Assembly (NCBI GenBank): GCA_037447655.1
Contig: JBBHKE010001966.1
Location: 168,757-230,756, forward strand
Source of the DNA: Zygnema cylindricum
Lineage: Eukaryota; Streptophyta; Zygnematophyceae; Zygnematales; Zygnemataceae
DNA: 62,000 nucleotides
Direction of reading: 5' to 3'
Part shown: positions 45,822-56,784 of the stretch, piece after piece
How the letters are laid out: every line of letters begins with the position of its first letter
Position numbering within the stretch: position 1 is the first letter of the stretch
The notes under the pieces: model-generated
Told to the model about the DNA's origin: nothing
The model's database searches: none
The model's input: the letters and a program-made list of their open reading frames with translations, nothing else
Translations under genes and position numbers: made by a program

Positions 45822-47321
45822 CACCGTAAATCGCTATTAGTGTTAATGCTTTTTTCGTAGTATTGTGTATCGGAAAAAAATTATCGCGATGATACCGATA
45901 CCAATAGTTATCGGTTATTGAAATTCCTTATCTGCGATAACTTAAAAAAATATAGTACGCATACAATAGTACTTTATAATATAGTGTATTATATTATCGA
46001 CTTTATATAGCGTGGCATGCCACGTAAAAGAATCTGTTCCGTACGCTGTTTAACTAAAGCTTATTACGGACAGCGCAGCACATAAACGTTGACAAATTTA
46101 AAATAATAGTTTATAGTTCTAAAACTATAGTACTGAAACGAAAAAAATGAATTGCAATATTACATTGTAAATTTTGTAAAATCAAACTTTTTCGAAAACC
46201 AGACGAACACACGAACAGAGTGTTGGGTTGGGTCCAGCACACGGGCCTGTGGCCTCAAGCCAATGTAGCAATAACTCAACCATACACCACAAAGGTGTCC
46301 TATTTAGCAAGTCACAAAGGTAGATAGGAGATGGGGGAGAGAATAGATAGAGAGACAGGATGGTAGGCAGGTTTAGAACAGCTTGTAGAATTCCATTAAT
46401 AGAAAAACAATGTACAAATGTCCAAAGGACTTTCTATCTAATAAAGCTGTAATTATCCTCCTAAATTCCTAGATTCTCTACCTCTATGAACAATGGTTCT
46501 TCTGATGATTATAATGGTTATTTGAGATGAATTCCTATTGCATCTGTCTGCTATTTATCAATGTATGCCTCTCTGCATATCTTTGTGCAATGGAATGCTT
46601 AATGATGTGTGGTCAAATGAAATGCTGCCACGTGTCTCTGGTCCACTGCTTTCAGCCGCTTTCAACCGCACACCGATTTTCGGTTCACTGGTACAGTAAA
46701 TGTTTCGTGGAATCGTCTGTCGGATTCCGTACAGGTCATCTGGTGACGTCACGCCGATATATTGACCCGATTCTGTAGTACAAAATGTATCGCCTGAACT
46801 CGCAAAAACCAACACAGAGCAGCATACGAACAAATCTGTTTGACTGCCGCCATTTACTGCCACCATCTTCTGTAACCAGGCAGCACTTATTTTTTCCCCG
46901 AAATGGTCCGCGGCACGTCCGGGGAATAACCCGTACAGCTGAGTGTACGGGCCGTACATTTAGCTGTACGTTCCGTACAGTTATCGCCGATAGTTATTGA
47001 TACCGGTGTTATCGCCGATAAACAACCGATATTAACCGATGTCGCTATATCGTGCCAATTAATCGATTATCGGCAACCCGAAAAAAGGCCCATACCGGTT
47101 ATCGGCAAATCCTTGCCGATACACAACACTATTTTTACGTCTCTTGAAACACCTTTTCTCCGTACACACGTGTCGGACTATGGATCTGACGGTTGCGATT
47201 GAGAGGTAAGGTTCTTAGCTTACGATGGGCGGTCTCAAATTGAAAAGAGGACGTGTGTATACGGAGAAATGATGTTTTAAGTGGCAAAAAATTATGAACA
47301 CTAATAGCGATACACGGAGTA
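45820..47321. mobile_element. MITE, TACACCG family, copy g, split by a hAT-like insertion
   Basis: The left end TACACCGTAAATCGCTATTAG and right end TAGCGATACACGGAGTA belong to one element whose interior resumes at 47132 with the d/e-type body (CTCTTGAAACACCTTTTCTC). Removing 45858-47131 and one 8-base target copy leaves about 220 bases, the normal size. Confidence 0.85.
45858..47131. mobile_element. Non-autonomous hAT-like element nested in MITE g
   Basis: The ends are TAGTATTGTGTATCGG and CCGATACACAACACTA (inverted repeats, one mismatch). Subterminal regions are rich in short GATAAC/GTTATCGG repeats in both orientations. The flanking 8-mers TTTTTTCG and TTTTTACG match at 7 of 8, the size expected for hAT target duplications, and TAGTRTTG ends fit that superfamily. 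It is 1274 bases with no transposase frame, so it needs an enzyme from elsewhere. Confidence 0.85.
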
Positions 47322-48705
47322 ACACATCATCCTACAAACTATGCAACGAACCGAACCAAGTCCTACACTTAGGAGTATATTTAAAAAAATCCTTCGCGAT
47401 TTGGAACATACTTCAAGTTCCACAACACTTAACGCTAAAGAAGCGTAAAAAACCTTAAACACCCTAAAAGCCCTAAAAAACCCTATGTCGCAATAGAGTG
47501 ACCAAAAAGGACCCCAAAAAAACGAGAGTGTTTTAAAAGAGCAACAAACACCTAAAAGTAACAAAATCTGAACAAAAACCAGCAAAATGCTTTGACATTC
47601 TCAAACCAGTGTACACAAAACCCGTATCAATTTGCATAAATTTTCCATTTTTTTAAATGATATTTTTATCGATGATGAAGTATTTGAAATTTCTACCCCT
47701 TTAAAAATCAAAAGTAAATATTTAAGCAAAAAATGTTAAGAATTTTTGTAATTTCAAAAAAAGTGAATATAACTGTTGAAAATTGGATACGTATTTATTT
47801 TGATATGTATTTTGCCGATTTTTTAAGTTTCCTGTATAACATTGGACTTTTACTCAAACAAATGTGTAACGATTCTGGAATATTCGATTTAATGAAGTGC
47901 AAAAGAACATATCAATGTAAACCATTTGCATATATTGCCGAGAAAAATGTGGGAATTAACGTGCTTACAAAAAATATTGCATCTGAATGATCATTAAACA
48001 TTAAAATTTGTATATTCCACACTATTTTCTGTGAAATGTTTTTTGCTATTTCCACATGAAATTTGGTATGGAACCACATTGTCAATTCCACATTTCTTTG
48101 GTTCCATCAAAAATTCTGAGCATTCGCTTTTTCAACATTACATTCGATGAAAAAAATTGTGTGATTTGGGTGAAAATTAGGGTGAATTGGAAATCCAATG
48201 CGAATCGATAAGTTAGGTAAAAAATTCCTTGAAAATAGTACTTCACGTTCTGTTATTTTACAACCATACATATCCACATCATATGTGATGTATACCCAGG
48301 AAACATAAGCCTCTAAGAATTCTATCCTGGCTATATTTGGGTTCTTAACAAATTTTACTAGAATACCCAACTGAAAAGACATTGAATAAATAAGAAACTA
48401 GGAACATTAACCTAAAATATCATCTAAGGGAGAAGCAATTAAGTTGTATTTTGGCCCTTTTAAAGAAAAAAAATTACAGTAAATCACACTTTTTCAATAA
48501 AACTCACCTATTACAATGTAAAATCATCTAATCTATCAAAAATTTCCACATGAGATCATAAAATCCCATATCTAATCCTTTCATCGTCAAACCTGAAAAA
48601 ATTAAACTTCTCTACTGTCACAACTAAAGAATCAAAATAAAACAACGAGCAGAGCCAAACAATGTCGAAAAAATAAAAAAATAAAACTTTTTACAAACCT
48701 CATTT

Positions 48706-49455
48706 TCACATACACTTGCATTTATAATCAGTCCAGTGAAGCACTACCGTATCGTCGCCCAAAGGCACTTTTGTTGTTCCTGTACCAACAGCATATGACC
48801 CGCAACTCCCGCCGTTGCACGTCTCCTCGCACCCCGTACCTTTGTTACAAACTGTTGATGGGTCTTTGCTGACCGGATCACCCGGTCCGTAAGACCTAAA
48901 AGGGATCTTCAACACCTCCGAACAAAGAGTGTCGCGCTCCGATGCGCTACAAACACAAAATTCGCCTTCTGCTTTGCAAGAACACTTGGTATCGTCGCTT
49001 TCGGAACAACATGTCCCAGTACACCCACATTCGTCCGTCCCACAACCCCCGCCGTTTTCGCGACATGGACGTCCGGCACCACATGCGTTGCTAAAGGTAT
49101 TTTGACACGTGCCAAGCAGCATGCGACGATCGCTGAGAACGCGGCGATGGTAAGCTGCCACGTGTTCGCAAGACCCGCCTTTACTGACGACTTGATCGAT
49201 ACCGCGTCCCGGAGATGAGCAGACCAGTTTGTTGCCAAAAAAGGTCAACGGAACTGCGCCATAGAACAGCGGGAGACTGATTCCGGGAGTGTAGAGTCGG
49301 GCCGGACGACACGTAACCACCGTCCGATCGTTTTTAATGGTAAAATCTGGGACGCATGGGTCAGTGACGTTATTGGTCAAAGATTGACCTTGTCGCGCCG
49401 CACCGACAAATTTACATGTCAGACAAAATCATTTATTGCAGGAGCATGGAGAGCA
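48706..49455 (-). pseudogene. Cysteine-rich family, 5'-truncated copy with nonsense codon
   Basis: It aligns with residues about 115-361 of the family and keeps the mid-domain (TVVTCRPARLYTP, LPLFYGAVPLTF) and the Cys-rich C-terminus, ending KCKCM without the KKR tail. Upstream of 49380 the reading continues but hits a stop where the family has Trp (NKWFC reads NK-stop-FC, near 49430), beside a 3-base deletion. Homology ends at about 49455 in unrelated AT-rich sequence, so the signal/anchor, acidic region and promoter are gone. The remaining frame from 49380 stays open for 224 codons with cysteines intact, so the damage may be recent or the fragment may be under some constraint. Confidence 0.8.
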
Positions 49456-50854
49456 CGTTGACTTTTTTTTTATGTGTTAACCAAAATCATGGACCTAAAT
49501 TTAAGTGAAAAATAGAAAATCGCCGATGCTATGGAACATGTTAATGCATAAAAAAATTGAATATGGAGTATGTTTTAGAGAACCTCAATAGAGGTTGATA
49601 GAAAAATATTCCTCCTTCAAAAGATATCGCAACATGAAGAGGAAAAGACATTATCATATTTGGCTTTGTAAATTATACATTCGCAGAAATTGAAGTAGGA
49701 CAAATTAGATATAAATTCTTAACGTAATTTGGTGCCAAAAGAAGACAGTTGTATGAATTGATCATTATTGGATTGTGTATTAACATTTACAATTACCAGA
49801 GAGTTGTCAACAATAGTTCAAGTTATATTGATTACATTGCAATACGCCTATGTGCATGCAAAAAAAAACTTTTTCGAGCATATTAAGTGAAATGGAAAAC
49901 GAAAACATTCCCGATGCTAAGGGAACATCCAAATACATAAAAAGCTGAAAGAACTTGGAGACAGGCAATGGAAATTTAGCGAACCGCAATAGAGTTTATT
50001 TGAAAAACATTCCTCCCTCTGAAATATCAAAACAAGAAGTGGAAAAGGAATTGACTCTTGCCGCTCATCGACAATGGCATATTTGGCTTTCTAAATTTTA
50101 TACCTTTTCTTTTTGCAAAGATAAGGTGTGAAAAGGAAATTGAGGACTAGATGTTGATACCCCGCATAGATTTATCAGATGAATTAGATATGACTTTCAA
50201 CTATTACTCTACTAAGGTTAGTTTGATATGAACTTAACGAAATGGAGCCGAAGACATCAGTGGTAAAAACAAAGCCATTGTTTCATAACTGCAAAAATAT
50301 TCAAATGTTTATTTGATTAACAAATTGACATCAAAGGTGACAACAATATCAATGCATATGCCAACTTTCCATAGGCCAGTTTGCATTATGTGTGTAACTG
50401 AAAATGTGTCAATGAAACAGAACATATGACCAAGGAAAAGTTTAACTACTGAAGCGCTTGGCTTTTAAAAATTAAAACCCCATCCGGCATGATGATAAAG
50501 TAATAGTATTAGAAACAATCCATCACACACAATACAAGAGGAGATCCATGCATTTTCGAAGGCATTTTGTATATTGTTTCGGAAAAGAAGTGAAAAACGA
50601 AGATTGAATACGTAATGCTCCTTAAAATAATGTTGAATCGAGCAAACGCGTTCAAATGTCCACATTATAGCTTGTTTCAAAAATATATAATTCAATTCCG
50701 AAAAATTTACATCATGGCTTATTATGGAAATCTCCAGTAACATAATCCAAAAAATGAAGTTTGAACATAAGTCCAACTATGATGTCTAATGTAATTCCAA
50801 AACATAATCAGCGTGCATAACAGTACAAAAATACAACATCTGACAAAACATGTA
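49456..50854. other. AT-rich spacer, no gene seen
   Basis: No coding signal and no strong repeat structure. It separates the truncated copy from the next family unit. Confidence 0.5.
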
Positions 50855-52350
50855 ACGACCAAATCAAGTCCTATAGGAGATAGAATAACAAATCAATTCC
50901 TAATGGTTGGGCCTAGAATAACAAACAAATTCCTAATGGTTGGGCCTAGATTCAATCTTCCTCTAAATTCCTATTTGTTGTTACAAAAAAATGGCCAGAA
51001 CTAACAAAAAGACAAACCAAAGCAGTGGATAAAAACAGAGCAGACCTAAAAGGAATACAAAATCAACAAAACCAGCCAAACACTTCAATAATTTCACAAT
51101 TCCGTTCAAAATCATGTACACAAACCATCATTGACCTTGTACAATATTTCAATGTTCTAACGGAACACAAGTTTATTGGACGATCAAGTAGTTGATACAT
51201 TTTAGATATTGAACGACTAAATCTCATCATAAATTGTAAATATTACCTTTTTTAAGAAAATTGTTGAATATTGTCGCTCGTCTACAGAAAATTGGACAGT
51301 GAGATGATTAATGATCAAATAAAATATAATATTTTGAATATCATTCATACTATATTGTCACTTTTGCTGAAAAATCACAGAAATCTTTCAGTTTCCTATA
51401 GAATGATGGACAGTTTAACGAAAAGATGAACAATGCTTATAAGTTACACTAGATGTAGTGGAAACAAACGCAACGACGTGAATGAAACTATCACCGAGAG
51501 AAAATTGGGAATATAAATTCAAACCAAAAATCATTATATCTTAATTATTATCGAACATTAAAGCTTGTATTTTCCACCCCAAATTTACATAAAAAGAACA
51601 AAAGCTATTGCCGCATAAAATTTAATATGGAAGCAAAGATGTCGGTTCCACGCTTTCTTTGGTTTGGAAGTACAACTTCCAAACCCAAATTTTACATTAC
51701 ATGAAAAATTATCATAGGATCTGGGAAAACATGCGGTGAATGTGAATGCAATGTGATTCAATGAATTAAGCATTTTCACAAAAAAAAGAAACAAATCAAA
51801 ACACTACCGAAACTGGCATTTCCACATGATATTGATTTCCGACAAGATATTTCCACACGATATGTGATGTATGCCAAAAAAAAGACTTCAATACAAGTCC
51901 TCGCCCGGCAATAAATGGATTCTAAAAAAAACGGAAAGACATGTATTAGAACTCCCACTAGAAAGGCGAATTGAGATTTCAGATAACTAGAAACATACAC
52001 CTGAAGATATTATAATTTGAGGACATCTCATTTCTTTTTCTCCCCTTCTTAATGCAAAACAATATGACAAGAAATCGCAGATTTTGAACAAAAAACACCT
52101 AAATCAAACGTAGTAGGACCTAAGCTATCCAATTTTCAACATCAAACCACGTATTCAAAGCTCAAACCCCGCAATGAAATCCTTCAAAAACACACAAAAT
52201 AAAACTTCTTTATTCCCACAACTGACAGACCAGAAAAATAACTGAAAGGAACCAAAAAAAATGCCCCAAAAGGACCAAATGCACTAAGCCTTCAGGACGA
52301 AATCAATCATATATCTTCCTTACGAACCTTCCTTTGAAAAACACACCTCA
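50855..52350. other. Diverged 3' flank of the third family gene
   Basis: It begins with ACCAAATCAAGTCCTATA, resembling the ACCGAACCAAGTCCTACA that opens the flank at 47343, and keeps scattered blocks of the other 3' flanks (AACATACACCTGAA, TGTGATGTATGCC). It is non-coding. A near-exact local duplication of CAAATTCCTAATGGTTGGGC lies at 50890-50948. Confidence 0.5.
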
Positions 52351-53361
52351 TTAAAAACACTTACATCTAAAATAAGTATAAATTGTACCCTTTGGAAGAC
52401 CTTCCTCCTCTTTACTAAGTGTTCCTCCACCAACAATGTATGGTTGGCATGTCCCCCCGTTGCACCTCTCCGCACATCCCGTACCTCCGTCACAAATTGT
52501 GGTCGTCTCATCTATGTCAGGTCCGTACGATCTAAATGGCTTCTTATACAAATCCGTACAAGCTCCGGCACGTCCCGATGTACTACACTTACACGTGTTG
52601 CCTTCCGTTTTGCAATAACAAACCGCGTCGTCGTTTCCGGAACAACATTTTCCAGTGGAACACCCACATGGACCTCCCCCAGGTGCTCCTTTTTTCTTAC
52701 AAGGACGTTTGGAAGAACACGCGTCGGTGTCAGAGTCCTTACAAGTCCTACTATTTTGAGCGAGAACGCGGCGGTGGTAAGCTGCCACGTGTGCGCAAGA
52801 CCCGCCTTGACTCACAGCCTGATCCATACCGCGGCCGGGAGATGAGCAGACCAGTTTTTCACTCGGGAAGGTTCGCGGAACTGCGCCATAGAACAGCGGG
52901 AGACTGATTCCGGGAGTGTAAAGTCGCGCCGGCCGACAAGTAACGACCGTCCGATCGCTTTTGATGGTAAAATCTGGGACGCACGTGTCAGTGACGTTAC
53001 TGTGCAGCGATTCTCCTTCTTCTGCGTCACCGACAAAGGTACATTTTAAACAGAACCATTTGTTGTTGGAGGAGCATGGAGAACCTGTTCCGGCTATACA
53101 TAGGGAGGGAGAGGAGGGAAGATAGCGGAGAAGCTTCCCATCATTTGTCGAATATTCCGCCTTGTCGGTAACCGCAGTAGTCCCAACTTTTACGGAGTCT
53201 TCTTGTTCCATGGACTCCATGGAAATTAAGGACGTCTCCTTCTCCTCTGGGATTCTCACATCCAAGAGAAGCTCCTCTCCTCCCCAGCGATGAGTCACGA
53301 CGAATAGGAAGGCGACAGCACAGACGCTTAGCATGCGCCACGTCAGCGTCAGGCGGGCCAT
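52351..53361 (-). CDS. Cysteine-rich secreted or anchored protein, copy 3 (336 aa)
   Basis: Diverged, intact member of the same unrecognised family. The frame is open to 53448, but I choose ATG 53361 because MARLTLTWRMLSVCAVAFLF aligns with the family start. It has the hydrophobic N-terminus, acidic MESMEQEDS, a single TDKAEYS unit (copies 1 and 4 have two), SNVTDTCVPDF, TVVTCRPARLYTP, LPLFYGAVP, CSSPGRGMDQ, CGCSTGKCCSG, CYCK, CKCS, CAERCNGGTC and terminal CKCF. All 27 cysteines are retained in order although other residues differ widely, and the KKR tail is missing. This pattern suggests selection on the cysteine framework. A G-box-like GTGCACGTGGAC lies about 210 bases upstream. Confidence 0.8.
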   Translation of the reverse strand: MARLTLTWRMLSVCAVAFLFVVTHRWGGEELLLDVRIPEEKETSLISMESMEQEDSVKVGTTAVTDKAEYSTNDGKLLRYLPSSPSLCIAGTGSPCSSNNKWFCLKCTFVGDAEEGESLHSNVTDTCVPDFTIKSDRTVVTCRPARLYTPGISLPLFYGAVPRTFPSEKLVCSSPGRGMDQAVSQGGSCAHVAAYHRRVLAQNSRTCKDSDTDACSSKRPCKKKGAPGGGPCGCSTGKCCSGNDDAVCYCKTEGNTCKCSTSGRAGACTDLYKKPFRSYGPDIDETTTICDGGTGCAERCNGGTCQPYIVGGGTLSKEEEGLPKGTIYTYFRCKCF

Positions 53362-53448
53362 CTCTATTGCAAAAGCAAGGGTTTTAGGGTTAGAACGGCG
53401 ATGAGTAAAAGGAAGGTAGGAAAAGGGAAGTGTAGGAGCAATTGACAT

Positions 53449-54557
53449 TAGAAACGGATTTTATAACTTCGGCGAAAGAAGGAGGACCGTCCGATGCAGC
53501 AAAACTGTAGGCTCGTTTGTCGGCTTAAAGACTTGAAAGTGTCGGTGGGTTCTGAATGGATAAGAAGATTTTGTGCACGTGGACTGTTTTTTCATTTTAG
53601 TACTATTGTCGGCCGTGGCCCAAAGGTTCGCCCGAAGTGTCCATCGACCACACGTGCGGGCGCGCTCGCGGGTATGTATTTCTCATGTAATTCCCGCTCT
53701 TCCGGTAAGTACGACAATAAAACATCGGACTTGGCGCTGAACTATAATCAGACACCTGGCAAGACCGACTCCTGGCTGGTCATGAAGATTCAACAGAATC
53801 CTGAGTTTCACATGCATGATACCTTTCTGATCGCGATCCGGAAGGATCTGGACCGTTCATGCTGTTCTATAGCTTTTTGTGTGGATTGTCACGCCTGAAG
53901 TGCATAACGATTTGTCTAAATCTTTGTCGGTTAATTCTGGTTTGCTGTATGAATAGGCTTACAGCTAATACGAAAGAGACAAGATGAGGACTGTCCGTAC
54001 TTAGACGTGCTGGTGCCTTGGCGTTAGTCAATGGTAGTTCGTACAGTCGAGCTTCCGCCTGCTCAGATTCGGACAAGCAGCTGCTTGTTGCAGTCTTGAC
54101 TTGTAAGGTTTAAAACGGAAGTGTGGAAAATGTCGGTCACTGAACCAGGCCGTGGTTCTTGTCGTTTCGTAAACTTGGATCGAAGCGAAATAAGCTTGTC
54201 GTTCTCGGATCTAACGCAAATGACAGCTATTTTTGTCTTTTAGAGGTTCACACGAATGTAGACCTCTATGGTACGGCACAGTGCTGGAATGCAAAGAATT
54301 GTTTTTTTATCAGACGACGACGCGTGTGAATTTCTTTTTGTAGAATGTACTTCATGACGCACAAAGATGTCTCGCAAATGCACTACACAGTGAATCGCTA
54401 TTAGCGTTTAGAAATAGATAGCGTTATGAACACAAATAGCGTTAGCTGTGGTAATTTCATTTTTCTGGTACGGCTGCTGATTTTCTAGTTGCGGGCTAAG
54501 TTTTGGAGGAAAACGACAGGAAAAAACCCTTAATTTAGCACATGGGAAAGTGCCATA
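53449..54557. other. Upstream flank of copy 3 and spacer
   Basis: It resembles the promoter flanks of the other copies: the GACACCTGGCAAGAC block at 53751 matches 43967 and the complement of 56472. The 134-codon frame at 53494-53898 is therefore promoter-type sequence and not called. At 54384-54453 a short decayed TACACAG..AATCGCTATTAG stretch is a remnant of the MITE family. Confidence 0.5.
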
Positions 54558-55269
54558 AGTGTAGGACTTGGTTCGGTTCGTTTCATTTTTTGTAAGGTAA
54601 TTTGTTAGCGTTTACACGTGTTAAAAGGTTTACAATGGCGTTTTACCCCACATGGAGCTTTTGGATGAGCATGTCGCGACAAAACGCTTGTTACGGGCGC
54701 TTAAAGACAATAATTTTGTTTTCGGGCCATGAAAAACAAGTGACATGAAATAGCTGAAAGGATCGAATAATAAAACATTGAGTGCAAATGCCAGCGGAAG
54801 CATAAATGAATAAAACACACACAAGAGAAAGATTACCCCAAGGAAGCCAATATATTCCACGGAGAATTTTTCTTACATAATTTCCTCACACCCTCAAAAC
54901 ACTCTCACTTCTAACTCCACTTAATGAAATAGAAAATACTCTTCACTACCCTCCTCTAACTCTTCAAGAAACATCACAAAGCTATCAAACTCCCTCAACT
55001 CCTTGAACTCCTTCATAACCTACAAGGAGGATCAACTCTCGCCAAATTGATAAAAACCTCTCTCTCACTACGCCTCAATAAACTCCTTCAAACGTCACGT
55101 AACAATACCACGGTACACGATTAGAAACGCGTAAGAGTCAACGTGGTGAAAACATCCGACCGACAACTGCGAACCGACTTGAACTACACGGTACGACTAC
55201 ACAAGTCAACCACGAACCGACTTGAACCACACGGTACAACTAGAGCTTACGTGAACTGAAATGACCAAA

Positions 55270-55465
55270 CATTTTCCACGTCACTTCAATAGTACAACTA
55301 GAACTCGCGTGAAACGAAACGAACAAACAATTTCTACGTCACTTCAAATATCCAGCGACGAAACTACTTCGTCGCTAACTTCTACGTCACTTCAAATATC
55401 TAGCGACGAGACTATTTCGTCGCTGGTCGTCGCTACTTTAGCTACGAGAATGTCTCGTCGCTAAA
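55270..55465. repeat. Short tandem units with CGTCGCTA
   Basis: Direct repeats of ACGTCACTTCAAATATC(C/T)AGCGACGA with CTTCGTCGCTA / TTTCGTCGCT follow each other, giving local inverted pairs (TAGCGACGA / TCGTCGCTA). They are not present in the left arm. Confidence 0.6.
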
Positions 55466-56504
55466 TGAGTTCTCAGTACAAAATCCTAACAATAGCCACA
55501 ATTGTCCACAACTCGTTTCCTTTAGTTTCAAGTCACCTGGCCGACTATGTTACTGGTCACGTATAGCGTCCGTACTACAGTGACAAGCCGACTATACGAT
55601 AATCACGGATAGGCGTCCGTACGTAATTCTTGTAGTGAAAGTCAAAAATGATCTGAGTTTGATCCGTACAGTCCTCCTGACTGCTGACATTCTGACAGCA
55701 GCGGCTTTTCACAATCTTTGCTGGCAAGATTTAGCACGTGACACGGGGACATGTCGGTCACACATATTTTAAAAAAATAACGTTTGTGGAAGCCGCTCCA
55801 ATGATTCGCTCTACTATAAACACGGAGAATCTGTACGGAAAACGGCGCCGAACGAAAACGTTTGAAGTTGTTAATAACCGACAGTTTTCGCACATTTACG
55901 TTTGAAATTTTGCGAGCCAAGCTCGGACAAAGCCGCTGCTTACGTCATGTTATGCAAACATAGTACCTCCAAAAATAATTGGGATAGCGGCTGAAAATAG
56001 AGCGCGACCTGCCATTTTTTGACGCGTGTAATCTACTGAAAAAAAAAAAACATGCTTAACAAATATTTTCGGTGAACATTTTGAAAAACGTCCTTTGGCT
56101 GTCGCAAAAAGGAAACTGATTTGTCCTATATTTGGACTAAACTCCAAAAAAAACAGTGAGCCAGGTAAAAAAACAAGAATTTGTTTTTTTTTTACAAATT
56201 GCTGAGTTTCACGTGCCATGTTTTATCGTTGGTATATTCTTTGTCTCTTTGGAGATGAGCTGACCAATGAGATCACCAAAAAAAAGCACCAGAAAAAACA
56301 CCAGAAAAAAACCGTTAGAAATCGACAAATAACTTGCAAGGGTGGCTGGTCCCAAGGAAGCGTTGAAAAACATCAACGGCTGAGAGTTCTGCCACGTCAT
56401 TACCTGTATTTGTACATCTGTGGAAATCACTATTTTGTTTGAAATTCGGATCCGGCCAAGATTCTGTCCTGTCAGGTGTCTCAAGTGGATTAGACTCCCG
56501 GCGT

Positions 56505-56513
56505 CTATATAAC
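56505..56513 (+). promoter_or_regulatory. TATA-like CTATATAAC
   Basis: About 270 bases upstream of the ATG at 56785, in CGTCTATATAAC, identical to the left-arm element. Confidence 0.45.
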
Positions 56514-56553
56514 AACCCTGCGTGGCCTGGATGCCTACGAAAAATCCAAAACA

Positions 56554-56565
56554 GTCCACGTGGAC
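56554..56565 (+). promoter_or_regulatory. G-box palindrome GTCCACGTGGAC
   Basis: Identical to 43882-43893. It lies about 220 bases upstream of the ATG and about 40 bases downstream of the TATA-like site. Confidence 0.6.
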
Positions 56566-56784
56566 AAAATCTTTTAATCCGACGACTGCAAGTCAAGACA
56601 AACGATCCGACGACAATCTGTAACTTATTAGAAGATCTGACGGTCCTCCTGAGATTTACCCGAAGATAAGTAAAACTCGACCTCAGTATTACTTCCTCAG
56701 TTCTCTCCCTTTCCTTAATCCTCTTCCCCTCCCTCTCTCTCTCTCTCTCTCCGGTTCCCCTCCTGCCTTCATCTTACTATAGAC

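Larger units (their letters stand above)
39081..47371. repeat. Left arm of a large inverted duplication
   Basis: It is the reverse complement of 54558-60441. Anchors: GAGCGTTGTACGG at about 39090 with its complement at 60418-60430; the palindromic GGTAACCTC pair (39453-39527 / 60035-60109); the cysteine-rich gene (43549-42464 / 56785-57870); its G-box and TATA region; ACGGACGCCTATCCGT (45337) with 55610-55625; and TCCTACACTTA at 47361-47371 with 54558-54568. This arm is longer because it gained a tandem duplication near 40-42.9 kb, a MITE at 44765, and the nested elements at 45603-47321. Confidence 0.85.

Noticed and set aside
53494-53898. 134-codon plus-strand frame upstream of copy 3
   Set aside because: The sequence corresponds to promoter flank of the other copies, where the frame is not conserved.
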